DNA of 64,000 nucleotides, from the NCBI GenBank assembly GCA_944326355.1, contig CALVDO010000005.1, positions 62,001 through 126,000 of the forward strand, read 5' to 3'. The notes beneath the pieces were generated by a model. That model was given only the letters and a program-made list of their open reading frames with translations, was not told the DNA's origin and searched no databases. The DNA comes from an uncultured Bacteroidales bacterium (GTDB lineage: Bacteria > Bacteroidota > Bacteroidia > Bacteroidales > UBA932). Made by a program: the position numbers and the translations under genes. This document shows positions 51,353 to 59,928 of the stretch, in pieces (within the stretch, counting starts at the first letter, position 1; each line of letters starts with the position of its first letter).

Positions 51353-52696
51353 ATGGTAAAGGTAGATTTGGAAGGATGCAGCTCCTTCGTAAAAGATGCA
51401 GAATATCAGAAATATGTGGATAAGGCGCTTGCTGCGCTGGATGTCCTTGAGAACGAGACCGGAGCCGGAAACGATTTTCTCGGCTGGAAGCACCTCCCGA
51501 CACGCACGCCGGATTCCCTTATCTCGGAATGTGAGGCCATCCGCGACTCGTGGAAGGCAAAGGGAGTCGATCTCGTGGTCGTGATAGGCATAGGAGGCTC
51601 ATATCTCGGAGCCAAATGCGCAGTTGAAGCTCTTTCGCATTCGTTCGCTTCGAGGCTTTCGACCGTCAGAAACGCGCCGGAAGTGGTCTTCGCAGGACAC
51701 AATCTTTCAGAAGAATATGCCGCGGAGCTCATGGATCTGATGCAGGAGCGCAATGTCGCAGCCGTTGTGATATCCAAGTCTGGAACGACGACTGAGCCTG
51801 CGGTTGCATTCCGACTCATCAAGCAGTACATCGAGACGCGCTATGGATCGTCCGAGGCCGCAGAGCGCATCGTGGCCGTCACAGATGCCCACAGGGGAGC
51901 GCTCAAGTCTCTCGCCACTCAGGAAGGCTACAGGACATTCGTGATTGAAGACAATGTCGGAGGCCGCTTCTCGGTGCTCACTCCTGTCGGCATCCTGCCT
52001 ATTGTTCTGGCGGGCTTCGACATGAGGGCCATGCTCAGGGGCGCCGCAGAAATGGAGGAAGCCACGTCCCGCAGAGACGCCTCTAATCCGGCGGTCGAGT
52101 ATGCCGCAATGCGTAACCTTCTGTATGATAACGGTAAAAAGATAGAGATTCTCGTCTCCTACAATCCTAAGCTCCAGTATCTCGGAGAATGGTGGAAGCA
52201 GCTCTTCGGCGAGTCTGAGGGCAAGGACGGAAAAGGCATTTTCCCGGCTTCGGTAAGCTTCACTACCGACCTCCACTCAATGGGACAGTATATTCAGGAG
52301 GGGGAGCGTATCCTCATGGAGACGGTCGTCACTGTCGAGAAGAGCAGACGCAGCGTCACCATATCCAGCGACCCGCAGAATCTGGACGGGCTCAACTTCC
52401 TCACCGGAAAGCATATTGAGGAATGCAACGCCATGGCTGAGCTCGGCACGAGGCTCGCTCACATCGACGGCGGAGTGCCGCAGCTTTCAGTCGCCATAGA
52501 GAAGATCGACGAATACAATCTCGGGTCGCTCTTCTATTTCTTCGAGAAGTCATGCGGCATAAGCGCCTATATCCTTGGCGTCAATCCGTTCAATCAGCCT
52601 GGAGTAGAGGCCTATAAGAAAAATATGTTTGCCCTGCTCGGAAAGCCTGGGTATGAGGCGCAGGCCGAGGCTCTGCATGAGCGTCTCGGCAAGTGA
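51353..52696 (+). CDS. pgi: Glucose-6-phosphate isomerase
   Basis: A 447-residue enzyme of the short bacterial PGI type, interconverting glucose 6-phosphate and fructose 6-phosphate. The sugar-phosphate loop is VVVIGIGGSYLGAKCAVEAL, the second SIS-domain loop VVISKSGTTTEPAVAFR, the catalytic Glu is in the QYLGEWWKQLFGESEGK stretch, and the C-terminal Lys region is GVEAYKKNMFALLGKPG. The GxxxR of DNVGGRFSVLTPVG is intact. It has a strong promoter of its own and is followed after 24 bp by a methyltransferase gene. Confidence 0.97.
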   Translation: MVKVDLEGCSSFVKDAEYQKYVDKALAALDVLENETGAGNDFLGWKHLPTRTPDSLISECEAIRDSWKAKGVDLVVVIGIGGSYLGAKCAVEALSHSFASRLSTVRNAPEVVFAGHNLSEEYAAELMDLMQERNVAAVVISKSGTTTEPAVAFRLIKQYIETRYGSSEAAERIVAVTDAHRGALKSLATQEGYRTFVIEDNVGGRFSVLTPVGILPIVLAGFDMRAMLRGAAEMEEATSRRDASNPAVEYAAMRNLLYDNGKKIEILVSYNPKLQYLGEWWKQLFGESEGKDGKGIFPASVSFTTDLHSMGQYIQEGERILMETVVTVEKSRRSVTISSDPQNLDGLNFLTGKHIEECNAMAELGTRLAHIDGGVPQLSVAIEKIDEYNLGSLFYFFEKSCGISAYILGVNPFNQPGVEAYKKNMFALLGKPGYEAQAEALHERLGK

Positions 52697-52720
52697 CCTC
52701 TTGCGGACACCGATATCCAG

Positions 52721-53515
52721 ATGCAGACAAGGCAGACAGACAGGGCACGGTATTTCCGTGAACTTGCAGACACAAGTCAGAGACATTTCATCCCGTATCT
52801 CTCCGCGTTCACTCGTATAGAGAGCGGGATGAATGTTCTTGAAATCGGCTGTGGAGAAGGCGGCAACCTGCTCCCGTTCGCACGCATGGGGTGCCGGGTC
52901 ACAGGAGTTGACCTCGCGTCGGGAAAGATAGCCAACGCGAGGCGCTTCTTCGATGAAGCCGGTGCGGAAGGGCGTTTCATCGACTCGGACATCTTTGCTC
53001 TCAGGGAGCTGGAAGAGACCTTCGATCTCGTCATCTGTCACGACGTGCTTGAGCACATCGGAGACAAGCGTGGCTTTCTCTCGGGGCTTGCCCGTTATCT
53101 CAAGCCCGACGGGATAGTGTTCATGGCGTTCCCGGCATGGCAGATGCCTTTCGGAGGGCATCAGCAGATCTGCCGGAGCCGCATTCTCTCCCATCTTCCG
53201 TTTTTCCATCTTTTGCCACGGAGACTCTATGCCATGGTGCTCAGAGCCGGAGGCGAAGAGGAATACCGTGTGCGGGAACTTCTTGAGATAAAGGACACCC
53301 GACTGCCGATCGAGCTTTTCGAACGCCTCCTTGACGATCTCGGGAAGTCCGGTCAGAAAGTCAATGTCCTCGACCGGACCCTGTATCTCGTCAATCCTCA
53401 TTATGAGAGCAAATTCGGGCTGAAGCCTCGCCGTCTGCCGCCGATTGTGGCCGCAATTCCGTATCTGAGGGACTTTTTCTCGACTTCCTGCTTTTATGTG
53501 CTGAGATTTTCATGA
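52721..53515 (+). CDS. Class I SAM-dependent methyltransferase
   Basis: A 264-residue protein with the Rossmann-like methyltransferase core. Motif I is NVLEIGCGEGGNLLPFARMG, motif II VTGVDLAS with the acidic residue binding the SAM ribose, and motif post-III FDLVICHDVLEHIGDK with the DVLEH of UbiE/Coq5-like enzymes. The C-terminal half (after about residue 165) has helices and aromatic residues, plausibly a lid for a lipid or polyprenyl substrate. It probably shares the pgi transcript. The substrate cannot be predicted. Confidence 0.85.
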   Translation: MQTRQTDRARYFRELADTSQRHFIPYLSAFTRIESGMNVLEIGCGEGGNLLPFARMGCRVTGVDLASGKIANARRFFDEAGAEGRFIDSDIFALRELEETFDLVICHDVLEHIGDKRGFLSGLARYLKPDGIVFMAFPAWQMPFGGHQQICRSRILSHLPFFHLLPRRLYAMVLRAGGEEEYRVRELLEIKDTRLPIELFERLLDDLGKSGQKVNVLDRTLYLVNPHYESKFGLKPRRLPPIVAAIPYLRDFFSTSCFYVLRFS

Positions 53516-53581
53516 ATTTCATTTTCAGTTCAGATTCCCGGCGCAATTTTGCACCGGAAACAAATTAAAAGCATAATAATC

Positions 53582-54025
53582 ATGAAGAAGATCATCATTT
53601 CAGCCCTTGTCCTCATCGGAGGCTTCATAAGTGCAAATGCGGATGACCGCGAACGTCCTACCACAGTGGACAAACTTCCTGCTCCGGCGCAGCAGTTCCT
53701 CAATGAGCATTTCAAGGATCTCACCATAGCATTCGTGGTTGAGGATCCGAAGATGACGGGATCTGAGTACGAAGTGACATATACAGACCGTACTGAAGTG
53801 GATTTTGCTTCGGACGGCACATGGAAAAGCGTCGAGCGCAAATACAGCCCGGTCCCTTCATCCGTGATTCCGGATAAGATTGAAGATTTCGTGGCGAAGG
53901 GCAATTTTCAGGGGCAGTATGTCAAGAGCATTTCAAGAAATGCCTATTCATGGGAGATTGACCTCTCGGGAGGCCTCGAGATCAAGTTCGACGCCTCGTT
54001 CAACCTCATCGGATACGATGACTGA
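53582..54025 (+). CDS. Periplasmic PepSY-like (BLIP-fold) protein
   Basis: A 147-residue secreted protein. The start at 53582 (MKKIIISALVLIGGFISANA) gives a clean signal peptide cleaved after ANA. The mature part has two PepSY-like repeats: first LPAPAQQFLNEHFKDLTIAFVVEDPKM...YEVTYTDRTEVDFASDGTWKSVE, second VIPDKIEDFVAKGNFQGQYVKSISRNAYSWEIDLSGGLEIKFDASFNLIGYDD. This is the PepSY-like domain (DUF2874) common in Bacteroidetes, with unknown partner. The last codons and stop are duplicated immediately downstream (54011-54042). Confidence 0.88.
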   Translation: MKKIIISALVLIGGFISANADDRERPTTVDKLPAPAQQFLNEHFKDLTIAFVVEDPKMTGSEYEVTYTDRTEVDFASDGTWKSVERKYSPVPSSVIPDKIEDFVAKGNFQGQYVKSISRNAYSWEIDLSGGLEIKFDASFNLIGYDD

Positions 54026-54042
54026 GGGATACGATGACTGAG
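54011..54042. repeat. Perfect 16-bp tandem duplication across the PepSY-like stop
   Basis: GGATACGATGACTGAG occurs at 54011-54026 and 54027-54042, encoding the last residues Gly-Tyr-Asp-Asp plus TGA. The period of 16 puts the second copy out of frame. Confidence 0.92.
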
Positions 54043-54072
54043 CAGGCCACGGTCTGAATGCGGAAATGCAAA

Positions 54073-54109
54073 AAGGAGGGAGTTCGGCAGTTCGCCGGAC
54101 TCCCTCCTT
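54073..54109 (-). terminator. Strong terminator of the leftward lipoprotein operon
   Basis: A long stem, AAGGAGGGAGT paired with ACTCCCTCCTT and extended by CGGC/GCCG, has a T-run (TTTTTGC) on the minus strand. It may also stop the convergent PepSY-like gene. Confidence 0.88.
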
Positions 54110-54140
54110 CCCGTTATGTCGCGGCCCTTTGGCCGCCGCG

Positions 54141-54662
54141 CTACAACTCTCCGTCGTATTCAAGCGTGAACGGTGTGCCGTCAATCAGATTCACATCCAG
54201 ACTGACAGAGAATGAGTCTCCTCCTTTCGGAGTGACTCTGAACGTGCCCTGCTGAAAGTCCCTGTACATGGAATAGTACCAGACGGGATCCTCATATACG
54301 AAGATGTATTCACCGTTGTTTCCGAGCGGATTCATGTTGTCATTGACGTCATGTGTCTCGCCGTCGGCAAAATATTTCTGCAGTCCGAATATTATGAAGG
54401 TGGTAAGAGATTCCGAGTCCGGAGCCAGAGGAGAGAACGTGAAGGTGTAGTAGTAGTCGTTCTCGTCGCAGGTGGCCGTCAGTATGTCATGCGTCTCCTT
54501 CCCGAATGAGTATGTGCCGAAGACTTCCGAAGGCACGGTCGTCTGCCCTCCGTTTCCTCCTGTCTGTCCGTTGTCCGGTGTCTCTTTCTGGCATCCGGCA
54601 GGAAGCAGAAGTGTCGCCGCGGACAGTGCCGCGGCGGCGGTTTTGATAAATCTTCTGATCAT
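54141..54662 (-). CDS. Surface lipoprotein, function unknown
   Basis: A 173-residue lipoprotein with signal MIRRFIKTAAAALSAATLLLPAGC (Cys24). The residues after Cys, QKETPD, resemble the lipoprotein surface-export signal described in Bacteroidetes (QK followed by acids), so outer-surface exposure is inferred. The mature part has a Gly/Asn/Thr-rich linker and one beta-rich domain (about 45-170). The frame continues to a TTG at 54680, but the ATG at 54662 gives the better signal peptide. It follows the 574-residue gene by 10 bp and is the last gene of the operon. Confidence 0.72.
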   Translation of the reverse strand: MIRRFIKTAAAALSAATLLLPAGCQKETPDNGQTGGNGGQTTVPSEVFGTYSFGKETHDILTATCDENDYYYTFTFSPLAPDSESLTTFIIFGLQKYFADGETHDVNDNMNPLGNNGEYIFVYEDPVWYYSMYRDFQQGTFRVTPKGGDSFSVSLDVNLIDGTPFTLEYDGEL

Positions 54663-54672
54663 GGTTCTTATG

Positions 54673-56397
54673 CTATTCAACCACTACTGCAGTTCCGGAG
54701 TAATGTCCGATGAGATCGCCGTAAGTTGTGAAATCGAGCGCAATCTGATCGCCCTCAAGAGAGACTGTCACTGTCCCCATGTCAGGGAACTGCCATGTGT
54801 TGCCTGAAAATTCGATCTTCATGTCTTTGTAGGTCGAGAACCCTGCGGCTTCTCCGTTGACTGCTTCAGCCGGGATGGAGATATGAATTGCCCCCATGTC
54901 CTCAAATTCGCTGACGTATTCCAGTCCTCCGACCTCGCTGACATAGATATGCCAGAGCACGGCGTCACTCTTGTCGACAAGCACAGACTGGATGGCTTCA
55001 GTAGTCCCGTCGTATGTGAACTCATTTGGCTCTTCGGGCACATAGTCTCCTGATACGGCCGTTCCGTCAAAGCTGACGGCAACTTCTTTCCCGTCACCGA
55101 AAGTCACCGAGATTTCTGCCGTGAAAGACGCAGGGTCTGAGCCGCTTCTGCTTACGCTCATGGTCCCGGTAGTCCCTTCAGAGTCTCCCTGCATCGCGTA
55201 GGACATCTCTCCTGTCATCTGGTCCATATAAGCGAGATAGAAGTATTTGTCTGTAGAGGTGAGGTCAATCTCATTGCCCGTGAGGTCGTCCTCATTCATC
55301 GCCAGGCAGAAATATCCTGTCGCGAGTTCAAGCATCTCGTCCAGATAATATACTTCGCTCGCAGTGAAATACAGATAGACATAGTTCGTGCCCTCCATCG
55401 GCATGTCCATGTAGAATGCGGCCCTGACAGGTTCGGAGGCATTGTCTACGGTTATGGTATTTCCTTCCTCCGGGGTAGGATCCGAGAGTGTCGCAGTGGC
55501 GTTTACTCCGATTTCAGTGCCGTCGTTGAGCCTTATGGCGAGAAGCAGAGAGCATTCTCCGCTCTCCTCGTCCATATCGATTCTTACCTTGCCCTCATCG
55601 AGCATATCGCTTGTGAGCGGTGATGCCGTCAGATTCTGCAGCGTGTAGTAGATGGTGATGAGCTCTTCCTTGAGGTTGATTTCCTGATTGAGGAACTGAG
55701 GCAGCATCATTGTCTGGACGAAGTCGCCTGCGAGCAGCTCGTCATACGAATCCGTCACCGTCAGACCTGCCGTAACCAGCACGCTTCCCTCGTACGAGTC
55801 CGCGAATGCCGTTCCCACTGCGGTTTCCGTGCCGTTCACGACGATAGTGTTGGCTTTTTCGGGGTACGAAAGTTCTTCCGGCGCCATTGTCAGCCCTGAC
55901 CACAGGGCATTGCCGGAGAAAGCCTTGCCGTCAGTGAGCGTCATCCTGAAGTCTATTGTCGCGGAGTTCTCTCCATTCAGAGTGAGCGACAGGCTGCCTT
56001 CGGTTATCGCGCTGTTGTCTTCGGCGCTCACCTCCACCGCTGTCTCGCCTTCTTTTGAATACAGCAGGCTGAATCCGGCCGGAGCAGCCTTCAGATCTAT
56101 TCTGTAGGTATTGTCGTCCGACTCTCCTCCTCCCATTATGATTCTGACGTATTCCGTTCCTTCAATCTCTCCGAGTGTGGTTACGCCTTCTTCGGCGCAG
56201 AGCCATAATGTTCCTGTAGCCTCGTCCTCAAGCACCGTCTTGATGTCCGTCACGGTGCCGTCGAAGTAGATGGCGTTTTCGAGTGGCTCAGGATCCGTGT
56301 GGTCAGGTCCGGACGTGTTTTCCCTTTCGCATGAAGCGAAAGCGGCCACAGCAAGCGTAGCTGCTGCCAGCCTCATGAATTTCATAGTCTTGTTCAT
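54673..56397 (-). CDS. Surface lipoprotein with four tandem repeats
   Basis: A 574-residue lipoprotein, signal and lipobox ending FASC (Cys23). The mature part consists of four related beta-rich repeats at about 41-167, 183-304, 313-448 and 458-572. Each opens with Asn, a hydrophobic strand and a D/N-G-T or similar turn (NAIYFDGTV, NTIVVNGTE, NTITVDNAS, NEFTYDGTT) and closes near FSGNA or FDGTAV. Repeats have diverged to low identity but share length and strand order. It is very acidic and probably extracellular. No enzymatic motif is seen; substrate binding or adhesion is a guess. Confidence 0.8.
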   Translation of the reverse strand: MNKTMKFMRLAAATLAVAAFASCERENTSGPDHTDPEPLENAIYFDGTVTDIKTVLEDEATGTLWLCAEEGVTTLGEIEGTEYVRIIMGGGESDDNTYRIDLKAAPAGFSLLYSKEGETAVEVSAEDNSAITEGSLSLTLNGENSATIDFRMTLTDGKAFSGNALWSGLTMAPEELSYPEKANTIVVNGTETAVGTAFADSYEGSVLVTAGLTVTDSYDELLAGDFVQTMMLPQFLNQEINLKEELITIYYTLQNLTASPLTSDMLDEGKVRIDMDEESGECSLLLAIRLNDGTEIGVNATATLSDPTPEEGNTITVDNASEPVRAAFYMDMPMEGTNYVYLYFTASEVYYLDEMLELATGYFCLAMNEDDLTGNEIDLTSTDKYFYLAYMDQMTGEMSYAMQGDSEGTTGTMSVSRSGSDPASFTAEISVTFGDGKEVAVSFDGTAVSGDYVPEEPNEFTYDGTTEAIQSVLVDKSDAVLWHIYVSEVGGLEYVSEFEDMGAIHISIPAEAVNGEAAGFSTYKDMKIEFSGNTWQFPDMGTVTVSLEGDQIALDFTTYGDLIGHYSGTAVVVE

Positions 56398-56476
56398 TTT
56401 CTCAGTGATTGGTTTAATTGATCATTTTCGTGCTATCAGGATCGCATTTGAACGGCAGCTGCGTCCGTGCGTTCCA

Positions 56477-57655
56477 TTACAGGGCAATCGGCCCTTCGGT
56501 AGTCCATACTCCGCTCACCTTATGTGCGGGATCTCCGCAGTCCGTGAGCGCGATTGTGATTTTGTGCGCGTCTCCGTCACGCTCTACCGTCACGGTTCCG
56601 CCGGTGATGCGCCCGTAGTTCAGCCATTCGTCTTCTTTCAGTTCCTGATACCAGGTGCCTGTATTGTCGCTGAATACGTTTGCCCGGCCTTCCACCACGC
56701 GGAAAGGCACAATGTTCTCTTTAGGCATGTAGGAGCCGTTGGATATCCTGTTGGCCATCACATATTCTCCTGCCGGTATTCCGTCAGCTGGATCCGACTC
56801 CCACGGAACGAAGAGCTCAAGATGAAGCAGCCGTCCGGTGCCGGTAGGGTAGTTCTTTGAAATGTCGACTCCCTGCTCTGCAAGATACAGCAGGAACATC
56901 CGGTAATTCTGCTCACCTGTTGCGAAAAAGTCGCCCATGTCGATAAGTCTCGCCTCAGTGAGTCCGCTCAGGTCGACGTCTTCAGTAAGATTGGTGTTCG
57001 GAATTTCCTGTCCCGAGCTTCCGGAGTCTGACCTGTCCACGGGATCGAAGTCGCCGGTGTAGCTGAAGTAGCGTTTGACGTATTGTCTTCCCACCAGCAC
57101 GCCATCTGCAGTGAATGTGCCGTCTCCGTTGTCTGCAATGGAGAATGATCCTTCACGGATGAGGTCAGCCTCAAATTCGGTCTGTCCTTCGGGGATGTCA
57201 CCGAAGAATGTTCCGACGGGCATCGTGATGCTGCCGAGCGGAGTGTCGTAGTTGAATATCTCCCCCTGGATGTAGGTATATTCGGACAGCCCCATCGCGC
57301 TCGGCATGGAATATTCTCCCTTCAGATAGTTGAGCGACGGTTCCTGTGCCTGATTGACAGGACTGTAGAAATTGATGCAGAGATACTGTCCCGCTCCCAC
57401 CGGATATCCGTCCACAACATCCATGTCAGTGTAGAGGTTGAGGATCCACTCGTCGGGTGCTTCCTCGTCGCCTCCGTTGCCATAGTAGATGAGATTGGCG
57501 TTGACATAGTCCGGCCGCTGGGGAACCGCCTCCTGGAATCCGCCGTCCGGAGGAGTAAGGCCTCCGTTGTCGGTATCATCAGCTTCTTTTTGGCATGATG
57601 CGGCTGCAAGTAGTGCCGCAGACAGAATCATTGCGATCTTGAAGTGGTGCTTCAT
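56477..57655 (-). CDS. Surface lipoprotein with two related domains
   Basis: A 392-residue lipoprotein, signal MKHHFKIAMILSAALLAAASC (Cys21). The stretch after Cys is QKEADD, close to the Bacteroidetes surface-export signal. Two domains of about 160 residues are likely homologous: residues 48-215 and 240-392. Each has a strand-rich N-part that mentions a metabolite-like YPxGxGxxLxxxxxxP pattern (YPVGAGQYLCINFYSP, YPTGTGRLLHLELFVP), a GEY or GEYVM turn and an xGSFSI or GGTVTV block. It is the first gene after an internal promoter (57756) and a preceding terminator, so it can be expressed apart from the SusD unit. Confidence 0.78.
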   Translation of the reverse strand: MKHHFKIAMILSAALLAAASCQKEADDTDNGGLTPPDGGFQEAVPQRPDYVNANLIYYGNGGDEEAPDEWILNLYTDMDVVDGYPVGAGQYLCINFYSPVNQAQEPSLNYLKGEYSMPSAMGLSEYTYIQGEIFNYDTPLGSITMPVGTFFGDIPEGQTEFEADLIREGSFSIADNGDGTFTADGVLVGRQYVKRYFSYTGDFDPVDRSDSGSSGQEIPNTNLTEDVDLSGLTEARLIDMGDFFATGEQNYRMFLLYLAEQGVDISKNYPTGTGRLLHLELFVPWESDPADGIPAGEYVMANRISNGSYMPKENIVPFRVVEGRANVFSDNTGTWYQELKEDEWLNYGRITGGTVTVERDGDAHKITIALTDCGDPAHKVSGVWTTEGPIAL

Positions 57656-57702
57656 AAGAAAAGCTTTAATTCATTTAAATGGTCAATAGAAAATATCGGA
57701 AT

Positions 57703-57721
57703 AATGCAGATTGTCTGCATT
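57703..57721. promoter_or_regulatory. Leader hairpin upstream of the two-domain lipoprotein
   Basis: AATGCAGA-TTG-TCTGCATT is a perfect 8-bp inverted repeat in the leader of about 90 nt. It could be an operator or an mRNA stem. Confidence 0.55.
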
Positions 57722-57755
57722 GTTTTCGGAAGCAGACACGAAATGCCTGATGCTG

Positions 57756-57763
57756 CAAATTTA
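57756..57763 (-). promoter_or_regulatory. Internal Bacteroidetes -7 box in the lipoprotein cluster
   Basis: TAAATTTG on the minus strand, perfect TAnnTTTG, immediately downstream of a terminator. Confidence 0.68.
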
Positions 57764-57788
57764 CGAAGAACTTGCGGATTAAGCAAAA

Positions 57789-57819
57789 AAGGGAACGGCC
57801 ATCCTTTGACCGTTCCCTT
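57789..57819 (-). terminator. Terminator within the lipoprotein cluster
   Basis: A perfect 10-bp stem, AAGGGAACGG/CCGTTCCCTT, is followed on the minus strand by a T-run (TTTTTTGC). It ends the SusD-to-small-lipoprotein unit. Confidence 0.88.
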
Positions 57820-57843
57820 CATAAGACTTCGCGAGCGCATTTC

Positions 57844-58335
57844 CTACAGGAATTTGCCCGGATATGCTTCTGCGTTTTCCGTGGACTTGAGTGCCGCCCT
57901 GTGTGAGATGTTGTCTCTCACCTCGCTCGGAATGGCTGTCTTTGCATAGACGCATTCCTCAGACCCTGCGGTCATTGTGAGAGTCGCACCGTCTTCAGAG
58001 AGCGACACCGTGTATGAAGCGCCCCAGGAGGTTCCGTCAGAGTAGGTCCCTGACGCCGTATAGCCTGAGATGCTGTAGGTGCCGGAGTAATGGGCATACA
58101 TCTCGCTGTCCTGAAGCCGCTCGAAGGTCTCGAACGATCCGTCGCTCCCGAAGTAGAGATATATGTCGAGCCCCTCTCCTCCGAACATTGAGTCGGTGCC
58201 GGTCCCGTTGAGCGTCGACAGCTTCCATTCTCCGCTCATGTCCACCATGGCAGGATCACCGCCGTCTTTCTTGCAGGCGATCGCGCTGACCATGAGCATG
58301 AGAGCTGCAGCTGCTTTCAAAAGTCTTCTCATCAT
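57844..58335 (-). CDS. Small lipocalin-like lipoprotein
   Basis: A 163-residue lipoprotein, signal MMRRLLKAAAALMLMVSAIAC (Cys21), with KKDGGD after the Cys. The mature part MVDMSGEWKLSTLNGTG...YFGSDGSFETFERLQDSE..YSGTYSISGYTASGTYSDGTSWGASYTV has the SGEWxL start, glycine turns and eight short strands of lipocalin-like Bacteroidetes proteins. It follows the 488-residue gene by 18 bp. Its binding partner is unknown. Confidence 0.75.
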   Translation of the reverse strand: MMRRLLKAAAALMLMVSAIACKKDGGDPAMVDMSGEWKLSTLNGTGTDSMFGGEGLDIYLYFGSDGSFETFERLQDSEMYAHYSGTYSISGYTASGTYSDGTSWGASYTVSLSEDGATLTMTAGSEECVYAKTAIPSEVRDNISHRAALKSTENAEAYPGKFL

Positions 58336-58353
58336 TCTGTACCGGTGGCTGGA

Positions 58354-59820
58354 TTACTTTCTGAATGATTTGTACGACTCGGCGACAGTAACGATGCCTC
58401 CGTTGAGAGTCTTGCCGTCAAGTTCCCTTGAGACAGTCTTTGGCGCAGCGGCTTTTGCAGAGGACGTTCCGCCCTGATACTCGCTCAAAGTGAACGGGAA
58501 TGTAGGGGCGGGATTATTGAATGAGTAGTATCCGCTGTTCTGCACAAACACCATGAACTGCATGGCCTCGACAGTAGCTACAGGAGTTCCTGCGTTGTCG
58601 TACAGCTGGGCGCCGCTCACAGTGATCTGATTGCCGGAAAGCTCGCCAGTCGCGATTCCCATGCCGTAGTCTGTCGCTGTCGACTGTCCCTGGTAAGTGA
58701 AGGTTCCGAAGATGCCGAGGCTTCCTACCCCGGCATCGGTGTTTACGCTCATGCCGACGTCATGGCACATGAATGCCAGTCCTTCTGTAGAGTCATACAG
58801 TGCGATGATGCTCGGGAAGAATGGTTCGCCGTCAATCCAGCCCTGATATCCGTCGACCTGATAGATGCCGAGACCGTCGTTAAGGATCTGATTACCGTCG
58901 ATTTCTGAGCCTGTAGTGCCCAGTGGAGTTATAATGACAGGGTTCTGCTCTCCTTCCAGAGTGTATGCCCATGTTCCCGCGTAATTCAGGTAGTCACCGT
59001 TCTCCGCAGGTGCGGCGATGTTGACCTCGGCTCTTGCCCAGAGTCCGGTGTAGTTTCCGTCAGTGTTGGCGCCGATGGCGTATAAATACCAGTCGCCTGC
59101 AGCGAGTGCACTATATGGGTCCTCAGTGCTTCCGTAGATGAGGATGTCGTCCCAGCCGATCTGGCCCTCATAAGAGTCGATCAGGTCCTGATACTGCTGA
59201 ACGCAGCTCTGGATGAATTCTTCCGTGCCGTTGGTGCCGGAATAGTACTCGTCAAATGTAGCCTTGTCGATGGCCATAGTGAAGTAACCCTCCTGAGTGT
59301 CGGTCGTAGTACATCTTACGATGTCGCTGATGGAGAGTGTCTGATCATACACGATTCTTCCGCCGTAGCTCATTTCCCAGGCGGTATTCTCCTCGATTTC
59401 ACCAACTACTCTGCCTGAAGTGAATTCGTCCACAGCAGGAGTCCCGTAGACAGTGCCGTCGCTGGTGAGGCCGGTGACGATGGCCCTGTAGTTCGTCTTC
59501 GGCTGAAGCCCCTCAAAGGTAACGGCTCTGTTTCCGGAGCGGAGGACTGAAGCCACGTCGCTCAGGCCTGCGACTTCAGCAGCCACGATGTCATTCACGT
59601 TGCCTGTGAGGTCCTCTGTGTAGAAGCAGTACCATGTAGCTTCCGAATTGGTGCTTGTCACAGCTGCAGTTGCGCTGTTGCTCTCTGCAGAGATCACGGA
59701 CACGGTGAAGGTTGCGTCGGTTATGGCGCCGTTCCCTCCTTGCTCCTCTGTCTTGCAGCCTGTGAAAGTCATGGCAAGCATTGCAGCTCCCAATGACATT
59801 AAACTGTAGGTTCTTTTCAT
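58354..59820 (-). CDS. Surface lipoprotein with FN3-like and beta-rich domains
   Basis: A 488-residue lipoprotein, signal ending MTFTGC (Cys22), followed by KTEEQGG, an acidic stretch compatible with surface export. Residues about 34-140 look like a fibronectin III-type domain (ATFTVSVISAESNSATAAVTS...PKTNYRAIVTGLTSDGTVYG). The following 330 residues hold at least two beta-rich modules with aromatic-rich strands (GDWYLYAIGANTDGNYTGLWAR). A low-complexity Ala/Lys/Thr tail follows. It sits 108 bp after the subtilisin gene and is likely a binding subunit for its substrate or product. Confidence 0.75.
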   Translation of the reverse strand: MKRTYSLMSLGAAMLAMTFTGCKTEEQGGNGAITDATFTVSVISAESNSATAAVTSTNSEATWYCFYTEDLTGNVNDIVAAEVAGLSDVASVLRSGNRAVTFEGLQPKTNYRAIVTGLTSDGTVYGTPAVDEFTSGRVVGEIEENTAWEMSYGGRIVYDQTLSISDIVRCTTTDTQEGYFTMAIDKATFDEYYSGTNGTEEFIQSCVQQYQDLIDSYEGQIGWDDILIYGSTEDPYSALAAGDWYLYAIGANTDGNYTGLWARAEVNIAAPAENGDYLNYAGTWAYTLEGEQNPVIITPLGTTGSEIDGNQILNDGLGIYQVDGYQGWIDGEPFFPSIIALYDSTEGLAFMCHDVGMSVNTDAGVGSLGIFGTFTYQGQSTATDYGMGIATGELSGNQITVSGAQLYDNAGTPVATVEAMQFMVFVQNSGYYSFNNPAPTFPFTLSEYQGGTSSAKAAAPKTVSRELDGKTLNGGIVTVAESYKSFRK

Positions 59821-59928
59821 GTCAATATGTTTTTAATAGCTGTTAAATGTCTTTATGACTGTCTGTTCTTTTCTCTTCTCATATCCTCCGCCCGGACGGA
59901 AGCCGCGCGGAGTGGTTTCACGATATTG

